Positions 24,653 through 35,344 of a DNA stretch of 64,000 nucleotides are shown here, one piece after another (within the stretch, counting starts at the first letter, position 1; each line of letters starts with the position of its first letter). Position numbers and translations under genes: made by a program. This DNA comes from Streptomyces sp. NBC_00306 (lineage in GTDB: Bacteria; Actinomycetota; Actinomycetes; Streptomycetales; Streptomycetaceae): contig NZ_CP108032.1 of NCBI RefSeq assembly GCF_036169555.1, forward strand, positions 1,364,001 to 1,428,000, written 5' to 3'. The notes under the pieces were generated by a model, which saw only the letters and a program-made list of their open reading frames with translations, ran no database searches and was not told the DNA's origin.

Positions 24653-25804
24653 TCAGCCGCGGAAGTCCGCGGCGGCCAGCAGTCCGGTGTCGGCGTTGTC
24701 GGTGAAGATGCCGTCGATGCCGGTCTCGAAGTAGACCTTGAACGCGCCGAACGCGTCGCCGTAGGCGTTCGGGTCGCTGCCGCGCCGGAAGTCCGCGGGC
24801 AGGAAGCTGTTCTCGTTCCGCATGGTGTACGGGTGGAGGATCAGGCCCTTGGCGTGCGCGTCCCGCACCAGCGTCGTCGTCTTGGTCAGCTTGCCGTTGG
24901 CGTCCCTCGGGATGATGAGGTCGACCCACGGGCCGATGCCCTGGGCGAACGACGCGATCCACTTCAGGCCCTCGGGCTTGACGAGGTCGGCGACCGTGCG
25001 CGGGTCCCCCGCCGTCACAAAGTCCCAGGGGCGGGTGTTCGCGGCGTCGAAGAGCACCACGCGCGGCGAGTCGACGAGCTTCGCCATCCGCTGCATGCTG
25101 CTCGGCTCGAACGACTGGAGGAACACGGGCGAGTTGCGGCGGTCGCGCCCGTAGCGGCGCAGCAGCTTGGCGAGCCGCTCCTCCAGCCCGAGGCCGATGC
25201 CCCGGAAGTACGTGGGGTGCTTGGTCTCGATGTGCAGCCACACCGGCCGGCCCCGACGACGGCCCTCGGTCTCGGCCCAGCGCAGCACCTCCTCGAAGGA
25301 GGGCACGGCCCACCGGCCGTCGTAGAGCGTGTTCTCCTGCCGGACGGCCGGGATCCGCTCCTTCGCACGCAGCGTCTTGAGCTCGGCGAGCGTGAAGTCC
25401 TCGGTGAACCAGCCCGTGAGGCTCACCCCGTCGACGCTCTTCGTCGTTTTCCGCGCGGCGAATTCGGGATGGTTCGCCACATCCGTGGTACCCGTGATGT
25501 CGTTCTCGTGACGGCATACGAGATGGCCGTCCTTGGTGGGCACCAGGTCCTGCTCGATGACGTGCGCGCCCATGTCGAGCGCCAGCTGGTACGAGCCGAG
25601 CGTGTGCTCGGGCCGGTAACCACTGGCGCCGCGGTGGGCGATGACCGTCGGATACGGCAGGTCCTTGTATCCGCCGTGACCGCCGTGCCGTTCGGCAGCC
25701 CCGGACGGCGTGGCGGTGGCGCCGACACCGAGGGCTGCCGTGCCGAGTACCGCCGCTCCGAGAACAGTCCGGCGAGCCGGGCTTCCGTCCGAACCCTGCG
25801 TCAT
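24653..25804 (-). CDS. Secreted glycerophosphodiester phosphodiesterase
   Basis: A 383-aa enzyme that should cleave glycerophosphodiesters to glycerol-3-phosphate and an alcohol. The N-terminus has a Tat-type signal (PARRTVLGAAVLG). The GDPD motifs are IAHRGASGYRPEHT (His57, Arg58, Glu66), EQDLVPTKDGHLVCRHE (Glu83, Asp85, His98) and LHIETK. Length and the large insert match the periplasmic GlpQ type. It would release phosphate or glycerol-3-phosphate outside the cell. No PHO box was identified. Confidence 0.9.
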   Translation of the reverse strand: MTQGSDGSPARRTVLGAAVLGTAALGVGATATPSGAAERHGGHGGYKDLPYPTVIAHRGASGYRPEHTLGSYQLALDMGAHVIEQDLVPTKDGHLVCRHENDITGTTDVANHPEFAARKTTKSVDGVSLTGWFTEDFTLAELKTLRAKERIPAVRQENTLYDGRWAVPSFEEVLRWAETEGRRRGRPVWLHIETKHPTYFRGIGLGLEERLAKLLRRYGRDRRNSPVFLQSFEPSSMQRMAKLVDSPRVVLFDAANTRPWDFVTAGDPRTVADLVKPEGLKWIASFAQGIGPWVDLIIPRDANGKLTKTTTLVRDAHAKGLILHPYTMRNENSFLPADFRRGSDPNAYGDAFGAFKVYFETGIDGIFTDNADTGLLAAADFRG

Positions 25805-26028
25805 CGAGGTACCTCCATGTGATGTCCCGCACCTGTCGAGAGTCGCCCGATCGTAGGCAGCTACGCCTTACATACGGCAGACCCTGGACGAACACGCCGG
25901 AAACACACGTCAACACTGCGTATCCGCTCCGTGAACCCGATGTGCGGTGGGGACAAGCCGCGAGTATCGTCCTCACCTGCACAGACTTGGCCGTCCACTA
26001 CCGTCCGTCCCTGAGACCGGAGGACCCG

Positions 26029-26700
26029 TTGTCCCGCTTGTCGCTCATCAAGGCCGTCCTAGGACCCTTCCTGCGCCTGATGTTCCGTCCACGGGTGGAG
26101 GGCACGGAGAACATTCCGGGCACCGGTCCTGTCATTCTCGCCGGCAACCACCTGACGTTCATCGACTCGATGATCCTGCCGTTGGTGTGCGCCCGTCCGG
26201 TGTACTTCATCGGCAAGGACGAGTACGTGACGGGCAAGGGACTCAAGGGCCGGGCCATGGCCTGGTTCTTCACGGGCTGCGGGATGATCCCCGTCGACCG
26301 CGACGGCGCCAACGGCGGAGTGGCGGCACTGATGACCGGACGGCGCGTGCTGGAGGAGGGCAGGATCTTCGGCATCTACCCCGAGGGCACCCGCTCCCCC
26401 GACGGCCGGCTGTACCGCGGCCGCACCGGCATCGCCCGCCTCACGCTGATGACCGGCGCGCCGGTGGTCCCGTTCGCGGTGATCGGCACGGACAAGCTCC
26501 AGCCGGGCGGCGCGGGCCTGCCGCGTCCGGGCCGGGTGACGATCCGCTTCGGTGAGGCGATGGAATTCTCGCGGTACGAGGGCATGGACCGCGACCGTTA
26601 TGTGCTGCGGGCGGTGACGGACTCGGTGATGACCGAGGTCATGGAGCTGTCGGGCCAGGAGTACGTGGACATGTACGCCACGAAGGCGAAGGCCGCCTGA
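26029..26700 (+). CDS. 1-acyl-sn-glycerol-3-phosphate acyltransferase (PlsC-like)
   Basis: A 223-aa lysophospholipid acyltransferase. The catalytic NHxxxxD motif is NHLTFID (His41, Asp46), and the substrate motif is YPEGTRSPDG (EGTR 119-122). I choose a TTG start at 26029 because GGAGGA lies 4 nt upstream and the protein then begins MSRLSLIKAVLGPFLRLMFRP, as in relatives. A longer open frame from 25819 is unlikely. It probably acylates lysophosphatidate or a similar acceptor at the membrane. Confidence 0.9.
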   Translation: MSRLSLIKAVLGPFLRLMFRPRVEGTENIPGTGPVILAGNHLTFIDSMILPLVCARPVYFIGKDEYVTGKGLKGRAMAWFFTGCGMIPVDRDGANGGVAALMTGRRVLEEGRIFGIYPEGTRSPDGRLYRGRTGIARLTLMTGAPVVPFAVIGTDKLQPGGAGLPRPGRVTIRFGEAMEFSRYEGMDRDRYVLRAVTDSVMTEVMELSGQEYVDMYATKAKAA

Positions 26701-26774
26701 GAGCGCCGAGGGCTTCCGGGGGCGCTGCGAACCGCACCGCGGCAGGGCGCCGTTGACCGGGTGAGCCGGCAGCC

Positions 26775-26836
26775 GCACGACGTACGACGACGGGCCGGGA
26801 CCTGCTGAGGTCCCGGCCCGTCGTCGTACGTCGTGC
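26775..26836. terminator. Very long bidirectional hairpin terminator
   Basis: A perfect 29-bp stem with a GCTG loop stands between two convergent genes (PlsC-like on plus, MFS on minus). It is the strongest hairpin in the window. Confidence 0.9.
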
Positions 26837-26855
26837 CGCGCGCACTCGCCCTGCG

Positions 26856-28397
26856 TCAGTGCTCGATGCCGCTTTCGAGGCGCTGGCCGCGCAGCAGGAA
26901 CCATGCCGCGATCGCCGTCGCGAACAACACGGCCGAGCCCACCGCGCCCGCCACGTGGAACCCCTCCGTGAACGCGTTCTGCACCGAGGTGAGCAGCGCC
27001 TCGCCCTGATGCGCGGGCAGCCCCTCGGCCACCTCCACGGCGCCGCCGAGCGAGTCCCGGGCCGCTTCCGCCGCACCGGCCGGCACGTCCTGCGGGACGG
27101 TGAAGTCCCGGTAGACGCCGGTCACGACGGTGCCCAGCAGGGCGATGCCGAGCGCCGCACCCAGTTCGTACGCCGTCTCGGAGACGGCCGACGCGGCGCC
27201 CGCCTGCTCCTTGGGCACCGTGGACAGGATGACGTCCGCGGTCACGGTGAACGCGAGTCCCGCACCCAGTCCGCCGATGAACAGGGCCACGCCGAGCATC
27301 AGCGCGGAGGTGTCGGCCGTCAGCAGTGTGCAGGCCGCGAGGGCGAGACCGACGGCCGCCAGCCCCGTCGAGACGGCGCTGCGCACGGAAGCGCGGCGCG
27401 CCGCGTAGCCGGCGAGCAGGCCGGCACCCACCGCTCCGATCGCCGCCGGCAGTTCGATGAGCCCGGCCTCCAGGGGCGAGCGCCCCTGGACGAGCTGGAG
27501 GAACTGCGAGAGGAAGAACACCAGTCCGGACAGGCCGAGAATGGTCAGCAGGTCCGCCAGTACCGCGCCGGAGAAGCCCTTGTGGTGGAACAGGCGTACG
27601 TCCAGGAGCGGTGAGGGCAGCGTCAATTGCCGTCGTACGAACCAGACGAGTGCGGCGATACCGATGACCGCGGCCCCGCACGTGTCCGGGCGCAGGCCGT
27701 GGACGGTCGCCTCCTTGACGGCGTACACGACGGCGACGATGCCGATCAGCGAGAGGGCGACGCTGATGAGGTCCCAGGGGCCGGGGTCGGGGTTGCGCGA
27801 CTCGGGGAGCAGCTTGATGCCGACGACCACCAGCACCGCCATGACGGGCAGATTGATGAGGAAGACCGAGCCCCACCAGAAGTGCTCCAGCAGGAACCCG
27901 CCGACGACGGGCCCGACCGCGGCGCCCGCCGACGCGGCGGCGCCCCAGATGCCGACCGCGACGCTGCGCTCCTTGGGGTCGTGGAAGATGTTGCGGATCA
28001 GGGCCAGCGTGGAGGGCATCAGCGTGGCACCGGCGATGCCGAGGAGCGCGCGGGCCAGGATCATCATCTCGGGGCTGGACGCATAGGCGTTGAGCACCGA
28101 CACCGCGCCGAACGCGACCGCGCCGGTCAGCAGCAGCTTCTTGCGGCCGATGCGGTCGCCGAGGCTGCCCATGGAGACGAGCAGGCCGGCGATGACGAAC
28201 GAGTAGACGTCGCCGATCCACAGCAGCTGGGTGCCGGACGGCTTCAGGTCCTCGCTGAGGTAGGGGGTCGCGAGGCCGAGCACGGTGGCGTCGACCGCGA
28301 CGAGCAGCACCGCCAGAACCAGGACTGACAGGGCGAGCCACCGGCCGGGTGCGCGCACGGTCTCGTGTGCCGTCGCCCGCTGGTCGGTTGTGCTCAT
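26856..28397 (-). CDS. EmrB/QacA-family (DHA2) MFS multidrug transporter
   Basis: A 513-aa, 14-helix drug/proton antiporter. Family motifs are VDATVLGLATPYLSEDL in helix 1, DVYSFVIAGLLVSMGSLGDRIGRKK (motif A), and GAAASAGAAVGPVVGG (motif C of antiporters). The start ATG at 28397 overlaps the tetR stop as ATGA, so the two are coupled and the transporter is probably under TetR control. The substrate is unknown; a cationic or amphiphilic toxin is likely by family. Confidence 0.92.
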   Translation of the reverse strand: MSTTDQRATAHETVRAPGRWLALSVLVLAVLLVAVDATVLGLATPYLSEDLKPSGTQLLWIGDVYSFVIAGLLVSMGSLGDRIGRKKLLLTGAVAFGAVSVLNAYASSPEMMILARALLGIAGATLMPSTLALIRNIFHDPKERSVAVGIWGAAASAGAAVGPVVGGFLLEHFWWGSVFLINLPVMAVLVVVGIKLLPESRNPDPGPWDLISVALSLIGIVAVVYAVKEATVHGLRPDTCGAAVIGIAALVWFVRRQLTLPSPLLDVRLFHHKGFSGAVLADLLTILGLSGLVFFLSQFLQLVQGRSPLEAGLIELPAAIGAVGAGLLAGYAARRASVRSAVSTGLAAVGLALAACTLLTADTSALMLGVALFIGGLGAGLAFTVTADVILSTVPKEQAGAASAVSETAYELGAALGIALLGTVVTGVYRDFTVPQDVPAGAAEAARDSLGGAVEVAEGLPAHQGEALLTSVQNAFTEGFHVAGAVGSAVLFATAIAAWFLLRGQRLESGIEH

Positions 28398-28945
28398 TTC
28401 TCCACGCTCCGTCGTGCGCCGCCGAGCAGCAGCTCGGCGATCATGAATTGGTAGTCCTTGCCGGCGACGCGGCCGTCCTGCACCGCCCAGGCGCACGAGC
28501 CGATCAGCCCGTACAGCGCCTCGGTGAGCCAGGCAGGGGTGAGGTCGATGCGGAAGTCGCCCTCGTCCTGGCCGCGGCGGAACAGCGCCGAGACCCGGGC
28601 GTCGAGCCTGGCCCAGCCCTCGTTGACCTCTTCGCCCTCGAACAGCTGGTTCTCGGTGACGAGGAAGGCGAGCAGTCCCGCACTCGGCTCGGTCGCGGCG
28701 ATGAGCCGGCGCAGCGCCTCGGGAGCCGGTCCCTCCGCGAGGCGGGCGGCGTCGAGGGCCGTCTCGAACTCCCGGATCCCGAGGTCCTCGAGCGCCCGCA
28801 CCAGCGCCTCCCGCCCGGCGAAGTGCCGGTGCAGGGTGGCGCGTCCGATGCCGGCGGCCCTGGCGACCTCGTCCATCGTCGACGTCGCCTTACGGGAGAG
28901 GAGGCCGGCGGCGGTCCGCAGTACCTGCTCACGATCCACAGTCAT
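28394..28945 (-). CDS. TetR-family transcriptional regulator
   Basis: A 183-aa repressor. The N-terminal HTH is TMDEVARAAGIGRATLHRHFAGREALVRAL (about residues 24-53), the usual TetR pattern. The C-terminal ligand domain has no recognised specificity. A palindrome ATGAGACA-TCAT-TGTCTCAT lies 19-38 nt upstream of the ATG and is the likely operator. The gene is coupled to the MFS pump downstream and follows the SARP-type gene by 34 bp. Confidence 0.92.
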   Translation of the reverse strand: MTVDREQVLRTAAGLLSRKATSTMDEVARAAGIGRATLHRHFAGREALVRALEDLGIREFETALDAARLAEGPAPEALRRLIAATEPSAGLLAFLVTENQLFEGEEVNEGWARLDARVSALFRRGQDEGDFRIDLTPAWLTEALYGLIGSCAWAVQDGRVAGKDYQFMIAELLLGGARRSVEK

Positions 28946-28963
28946 GAGACAAGCATAAACCAT

Positions 28964-28983
28964 ATGAGACATCATTGTCTCAT
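28964..28983 (-). promoter_or_regulatory. Probable TetR operator
   Basis: ATGAGACA, TCAT, TGTCTCAT form a perfect 8-bp dyad. A third half-site ATGAGACA lies at 28944-28951 over the tetR start. The dyad also overlaps the stop codon of the upstream SARP-type gene. Confidence 0.65.
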
Positions 28984-30320
28984 TCCTGCGTCGGGTGCCC
29001 CTTTCCGCAGGTGCCGAGACTGCACCACCGGCGGCGGCCGCTCTCGTCGAGGAAGAGCCAGCCGCATTCTTCGCCGGGGCAGGCGCGGATCAGGAACCGG
29101 CGGGGGTCGGCGAGCAGATCGGCGGCGCTGCGGGCGACGGCCCAGAGCGGGAGCCGCAGCCCGGCGCCGGGAGAGAGCCGCCAGCGGCCCAGACCGTCCT
29201 CGCCGCGGACGAACACCGAGGCCCGGGCGGCCTCCTCGGCCACGGCGGCCACCGCGGTGAAGGCGCGCCCGTCGTCCGGCGCGCTCAGGCAGGCGTAGAG
29301 CCGGCCGCGGAAGTCCCGTGCCTCCTTCAGCGCGGCGGCCGCCTCGGCCGGCTGGCGGCGCGCCTGTTCCAGCAACCGGGAGACGAGCCGGTCCTCGGCC
29401 AGGTCCAGATGTCCGGCCCAGACCGCGAGGGTCGAGTAGCCGCGCAGCCACTCCGAGCCGGGAAGCTCCGGGCCGCCCCAGCCGGCGTAGGTGTTGCAGA
29501 ACTCCAGTGCCGGATGGCCGCTCGTGTTCCACGGCAGCCATTCCTCACCGACGCGTACCGCGTAGACGGGCGCGGGCGAGCGGTCCAGACGGGGATCGGC
29601 CCGGAGCATACGGTCGTGCAGGGTGCGCAGCCCGCTGCCGGGTTCGACGCCGAGTTCGGCGACCAGGAACCGGCGGGTGCCGCGGTAGAGCGCCAGGGCA
29701 TCGGCCTGGCGGCCGCCGCGGTACAGGGCGGTCATCCGGGCCGCGACGAGCCGTTCGCGATCCGGGTGCTGCTTGGCCGGCAGCGCCAGGTCGGCCACGA
29801 CGCTCTCGTGCAGGCCCATGTCGAGCTGGGCCTCGGCCCGCTGCTCCAGTGCGGACAGCCGCAGGTCGTCGAGCGCGCCGCCGATACGCTCGCGCAGCCG
29901 GGGGCCGGCCACGTCGGCGAGCAGCGGGCCGCGCCATAGCGCGAGCGCCCGGTCGTGCAGACGCACCCGCGGGGCGAAGTCCCCCGTGGCGGCGGCCTCG
30001 CGGACGAGATGGACGAACTCGCGCGCGTCGATGACGTGGGTGTCCGGCTCGACGGCGTAGCCGTCATGACGGGTGTCGAGGCGCAGCCCGTACGGCGCGA
30101 GCGCGGCCCGCAGCCGTCCGATGTAGGTGTGCACGGTGCCGCGTGCGGACGCGGGCGCGCCACCGTCCCACAGGAGGTCGATGAGCCGGTCGGTGGTCAC
30201 CACGGCGCCCGCCTCCAGCAGCAGGATCGCCAGCAGACAGCGTTCCTGGCGACGGCCGGCCACCAGGATCCGCTGTCCTTCGTGGCGGGCCTCGAACGGC
30301 CCGAGCAGGTGGAACTCCAT
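28980..30320 (-). CDS. SARP-type regulator fused to an ABATE/CGNR zinc-finger domain
   Basis: A 446-aa fusion. Residues 1-93 are an OmpR-type winged helix and about 97-245 a bacterial transcriptional activation domain, as in SARP/AfsR proteins (LLAILLLEAGAVVTTDRLIDLLWDG, ELGVEPGSGLRTLHDRML). Residues about 255-446 match the ABATE/CGNR family: ALEFCNTYAGW, LAVWAGHLDL, then a zinc finger with Cys414, Cys419, Cys433 and Cys438. The final CGNR motif is altered to CGKG. It is first gene before tetR and the MFS pump. The signal sensed is unknown. Confidence 0.85.
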   Translation of the reverse strand: MEFHLLGPFEARHEGQRILVAGRRQERCLLAILLLEAGAVVTTDRLIDLLWDGGAPASARGTVHTYIGRLRAALAPYGLRLDTRHDGYAVEPDTHVIDAREFVHLVREAAATGDFAPRVRLHDRALALWRGPLLADVAGPRLRERIGGALDDLRLSALEQRAEAQLDMGLHESVVADLALPAKQHPDRERLVAARMTALYRGGRQADALALYRGTRRFLVAELGVEPGSGLRTLHDRMLRADPRLDRSPAPVYAVRVGEEWLPWNTSGHPALEFCNTYAGWGGPELPGSEWLRGYSTLAVWAGHLDLAEDRLVSRLLEQARRQPAEAAAALKEARDFRGRLYACLSAPDDGRAFTAVAAVAEEAARASVFVRGEDGLGRWRLSPGAGLRLPLWAVARSAADLLADPRRFLIRACPGEECGWLFLDESGRRRWCSLGTCGKGHPTQE

Positions 30321-30461
30321 GAACCGCTGAGCGTAGCCGGGCACTTGGGCTCAGCCCAGGCGTCTTTCGACGGTGGTGAGAGTGTGGTCAGCGGCCGGGG
30401 AGAAGGTGGCCGGGTCCCGATCCCGCTTCCTCACGGATCTCCCCGAACTCACGGAGTGACC

Positions 30462-30989
30462 ATGCGAACCGCTGTTGCCGTGCGACGAACCGCCCTTGCG
30501 CTGACGGCACTTGCCACCACGCTGCTGTGCCCGGCGGTCGCGTCGGCGGCGGACACCGCCCCCGGCTGGGAGCCTGCGCCGTCCCCGCCGTTCGATCTCG
30601 CCGCGGGCGTGCGCTGCGACTTCCCGGTTCATGGCGAACCGCTGGTCGACGAGGTCGTCCGGCGCGTTGTCGAGCGGCACCCGGACGGCTCGGCGAAGCG
30701 GGTGGCGTACAAGGGTGATCTGGTCGTCCGGGTCACGAACACCGGAACCGGTGACTTCTACGACGCCGACGTGAGCGGCACGGCCCTCGTCGACCACCGC
30801 ACGGACGGCTCCCAGTTCTGGTCCGTCCTGGGCCCGGTCCTGGTCGGCGTCGGCGCAGGGGGCGGCAATCTGCCCCGCAGCATGTATGTCGTCGACGGGC
30901 TCTACACCATGGACATCAGCGCGACCGGCCACAAGACGGTCACCATGGTCCACGGCACGCGGACCGACATCTGCGAGCAGATCGACTGA
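30462..30989 (+). CDS. Secreted protein of unknown function
   Basis: A 175-aa protein with a clear Sec signal peptide (MRTAVAVRRTALALTALATT ... VASA, cleavage near residue 29). The mature part is about 145 residues with FDLAAGVRCDFPVHG, GDLVVRVTNTGTGDFYDADVSG and VVDGLYTMDISATGHKTVTM, suggesting a beta-rich fold. One Cys at about 52 and one near the C-terminus (DICEQID) could form a disulfide. ACGGAG precedes the ATG. I cannot name the family. Confidence 0.75.
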   Translation: MRTAVAVRRTALALTALATTLLCPAVASAADTAPGWEPAPSPPFDLAAGVRCDFPVHGEPLVDEVVRRVVERHPDGSAKRVAYKGDLVVRVTNTGTGDFYDADVSGTALVDHRTDGSQFWSVLGPVLVGVGAGGGNLPRSMYVVDGLYTMDISATGHKTVTMVHGTRTDICEQID

Positions 30990-31011
30990 CCGCGGGCCGG
31001 CCCGTGCGCGT

Positions 31012-31041
31012 CGGGCGGCCGGCTGTCCGGCCGGCCGCCCG
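31012..31041. terminator. Bidirectional hairpin terminator
   Basis: An 11-bp stem (CGGGCGGCCGG with its complement) around an 8-nt loop, between the convergent secreted-protein gene and argH. Confidence 0.7.
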
Positions 31042-31052
31042 GCGCGAGCGGG

Positions 31053-32492
<1,440 letters not shown>

Positions 32493-32572
32493 TCAGGAGG
32501 ATGGATGAACCACTGCCTCCCCGCCGCGGAGGAACGGGGAGGCAGATGTCGCGTGCACGGGGAACCAGGGAA

Positions 32573-33766
32573 TCAGGCGAGGTCGCGCTTGGCGGCGATC
32601 TTCGCGGAGAGTCCGAAGAGCTCGATGAAGCCCTGCGCCTTCGACTGGTCGAACGTGTCGCCCGAGTCGTAGGTGGCGAGGTTGAAGTCGTACAGCGACT
32701 CCGTGGACTTCCGGCCGGTGACGACGGCGCGGCCGCCGTGCAGCGTCATCCGGATGTCGCCCGTCACGTGCTGGTTGGCCTCGTCGATGAAGCCGTCCAG
32801 GGCGCGCTTGAGGGGGGAGAACCACAGGCCGTCGTAGACGAGCTCGCCCCAGCGCTGCTCGACCTGCCGCTTGTACCGGGCCAGCTCGCGCTCGACCGTG
32901 ACGTTCTCGAGCTCCTGGTGCGCGGTGATCAGCGCGATCGCGCCCGGGGCCTCGTACACCTCACGGGACTTGATGCCCACGAGCCGGTCCTCGACCATGT
33001 CGATCCGGCCGATGCCCTGGCCGCCGGCCCGCTCGTTGAGCTGCTGGATGGCCTGGAGGACGGAGACGGGCTTGCCGTCGATGGCGACCGGGACGCCCTC
33101 CTTGAAGGAGATGACGACCTCGTCGGCCTCACGCTGCTCGGCGGGGTTGGAGGTGTACTCGTAGATGTCCTCGATCGGACCGTTCCAGATGTCCTCCAGG
33201 AAGCCGGTCTCGACGGCCCGCCCGAAGACGTTCTGGTCGATGGAGTACGGCGACTTCTTGGTGGTCGCGATCGGGAGCTGCTTGTCCTCGCAGAAGGCGA
33301 TCGCCTTGTCCCGGGTCATCGCGTAGTCACGGACCGGGGCGATGCACTTCAGCTCGGGGGCGAGGGCGACGATGCCGGCCTCGAACCGCACCTGGTCGTT
33401 GCCCTTGCCGGTGCAGCCGTGGGCGACCGTGGTGGCGCCGTGCTTCTTGGCGGCGGCGACGAGGTGCTTGACGATCGTCGGCCGGGAGAGGGCGGAGACC
33501 AGCGGGTAGCGGTCCATGTAAAGGGCGTTGGCCTTGATCGCCGGGAGGCAGTACTCCTCGGCGAACTCGTCCTTCGCGTCGGCGACCTCGGCTTCCACAG
33601 CACCGCAGGCGAGCGCGCGCTTGCGGATGACGTCCAGGTCCTCGCCGCCCTGGCCGACGTCCACGGCAACGGCGATGACCTCGGCGCCCGTCTCCTCGGC
33701 GATCCAGCCGATGGCGACGGAGGTGTCCAGACCGCCTGAGTAGGCGAGTACGACGCGCTCGGTCAC
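32573..33766 (-). CDS. argG: Argininosuccinate synthase
   Basis: A 397-aa ATP-dependent ligase joining citrulline and aspartate. The N-terminal ATP pyrophosphatase P-loop is [11 protein letters not shown], and further motifs are [15 protein letters not shown] and [14 protein letters not shown] choose the GTG at 33766, preceded by AAGGAGA, over an ATG-led extension. The promoter with TTGACA and CATAGT lies 37-66 nt upstream, inside an ArgR-like AT-rich stretch. It forms an operon with argH. Confidence 0.97.
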   Translation of the reverse strand: MTERVVLAYSGGLDTSVAIGWIAEETGAEVIAVAVDVGQGGEDLDVIRKRALACGAVEAEVADAKDEFAEEYCLPAIKANALYMDRYPLVSALSRPTIVKHLVAAAKKHGATTVAHGCTGKGNDQVRFEAGIVALAPELKCIAPVRDYAMTRDKAIAFCEDKQLPIATTKKSPYSIDQNVFGRAVETGFLEDIWNGPIEDIYEYTSNPAEQREADEVVISFKEGVPVAIDGKPVSVLQAIQQLNERAGGQGIGRIDMVEDRLVGIKSREVYEAPGAIALITAHQELENVTVERELARYKRQVEQRWGELVYDGLWFSPLKRALDGFIDEANQHVTGDIRMTLHGGRAVVTGRKSTESLYDFNLATYDSGDTFDQSKAQGFIELFGLSAKIAAKRDLA

Positions 33767-33780
33767 GGGTTTCTCCTTAC

Positions 33781-33831
33781 GATGCATTCGGTGATGGGTA
33801 TAACTATGCAAGGCACCGTATGTTTTGTCAA
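33781..33831 (-). promoter_or_regulatory. argG promoter and probable ArgR operator (ARG box)
   Basis: TTGACA (33826-33831), 17-nt spacer, CATAGT (33803-33808). The TTGCATAGTTATAC stretch and flanking ATGCATTC resemble ARG-box half-sites and match the argC promoter region in style. Repression by ArgR with arginine is expected. Confidence 0.65.
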
Positions 33832-33926
33832 AGAGGTTCCACCCCTCGCCCCTGACCTGCGGTAATCAAGATGCCCCCAGCGCCTGCGGCCCCTTACTCT
33901 CCACGCAACGGACCTGGGGAGGGGCC

Positions 33927-35336
33927 ATGGAAGCGGTGGACGTGAGCGCCGGGCAGAGGGCGGCGCGCCTGGCCGGCGGGGCGCGCCCGGCCGGCGCAGG
34001 AAACGGTGAGGACCCGGCCGCCTGGCTCGCGTTCGACCTCGGTGTGCGATCGTCCGGCCGGAACGGCTACGGCACCGACGACGCCGTACGCGCCAGGCCC
34101 GAGACCGCGCTCTGTCACAGGGACGGCCGGCGCCGCCGAGCCGCGCTCGTCGAGGCCGCCGGCGATACCGCCCTGCTGCCCCTGGTCGCGATCCGGTGCG
34201 CGGACTGGGCCGAGCCCGTCAGGGAGACCGCGCGCGATCTGCTGTCGGCCGCGCTGGCATCCGATCCCGGGACCGTACTGCGCACCCTGACCCCGCTCGT
34301 ACTGCGGCTCGGCGGGCGTGAGCAGGGCCGGTGGGCACGGGACCGGTTCGAGGAGGCACTGCGGGGGCAGCCGTACGCGGTCACCGCCCGGCTGCTGGAA
34401 AGCGGCGACCGGGCCACGCGACGGCTGACCGCCGGCATTCTGCTGGATGCGCAGGCCCTGGGCGCGGTGGAACTGGCCGGTCGGGCCGCCGTCGAGCGGG
34501 ACACGGCGCTCGCCGGGCGCTGGGCCGATGCCGCCGTCGCCACCATGGACGCGGCGGACCACGACGAGGTCGTCGCCGTGCTGCTCGGCGGCCGGCTGCC
34601 CTTCGTACGGTCGGCCGGTGTCACGTCGCTGCACCGCACGGGCCGCGGCGCCGACGCGGCATCCTGGCTGACCGACCGGTCGGGGCTCGTACGGGCCTGC
34701 GCGCGCTGGGCCCTGCGGCAGAGCGGGACCGATCCGCACGCGCTCTACCGCGGTCTGTGCGCCGACCCGGCGACCGTGACCCCCGGCGCCGCGATCGGGC
34801 TGGCCGAGTGCGGGGACAAGACCGACGCCGACCGGCTGACGACCCTGGCCCGGCACCCGGACGGTGCCGTAAGGGCCAGGGCACTGGCGGGACTTCGCCT
34901 GCTCGACGCGACCCGGACGCAGTTCATGCGGGCGCTGCTCGACGACCCCCACCCGGGTGTCGTCCGGGAGGCGTCACTGGCCCTCCTGCCGTCCGCCGGC
35001 ACCCTCCCCGAGGCCTGGCTGCGCGAACGGCTGGCTCCCGGGCGGGCGCGGGCTTCCCGGATCGCGGCCTTCCGGCTGCTCAGTGCGCAGGGCGGTACGG
35101 CAGCGCTGCGGGCCGCCGTGGACCTGCTGGCCGACGAGGACGCCACACTGCGCCGCAGGGGCGGGGACCAGGCGCTGAGATGCCTGTTCCCGTATCCGGA
35201 CCCGCGGCTGCCGCGTCACGACCCCGAGGTCGGGGAGCTGGTGGACCGCAGTGCGGCTCTGATGAGCAACTACGTACGGGACAGGGTGCGTTCACACCTC
35301 GGACTCGGCCGCTCGGAGCCGTCCGCAGGCGGATAA
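33927..35336 (+). CDS. HEAT-repeat protein, unknown function
   Basis: A 469-aa protein made mostly of alpha-helical repeats of HEAT/PBS-lyase type. Repeated elements such as VRETARDLLSAAL, VRACARWALRQSG, VRARALAGLRLL and VREASLALLPSAG recur about every 30-40 residues. GGGGAGGGG precedes the ATG. No enzyme domain, signal or membrane helix is seen. Such proteins serve as binding scaffolds; the partner is unknown. Its stop TAA overlaps the -10 box of the next gene. Confidence 0.8.
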   Translation: MEAVDVSAGQRAARLAGGARPAGAGNGEDPAAWLAFDLGVRSSGRNGYGTDDAVRARPETALCHRDGRRRRAALVEAAGDTALLPLVAIRCADWAEPVRETARDLLSAALASDPGTVLRTLTPLVLRLGGREQGRWARDRFEEALRGQPYAVTARLLESGDRATRRLTAGILLDAQALGAVELAGRAAVERDTALAGRWADAAVATMDAADHDEVVAVLLGGRLPFVRSAGVTSLHRTGRGADAASWLTDRSGLVRACARWALRQSGTDPHALYRGLCADPATVTPGAAIGLAECGDKTDADRLTTLARHPDGAVRARALAGLRLLDATRTQFMRALLDDPHPGVVREASLALLPSAGTLPEAWLRERLAPGRARASRIAAFRLLSAQGGTAALRAAVDLLADEDATLRRRGGDQALRCLFPYPDPRLPRHDPEVGELVDRSAALMSNYVRDRVRSHLGLGRSEPSAGG

Positions 35337-35337
35337 T
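35332..35337 (+). promoter_or_regulatory. -10 box for leaderless PPOX gene
   Basis: GATAAT lies 7 nt before the ATG at 35345 and contains the stop codon TAA of the preceding gene. No clear -35 is seen. Confidence 0.45.
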
Positions 35338-35344
35338 CTTCCGT

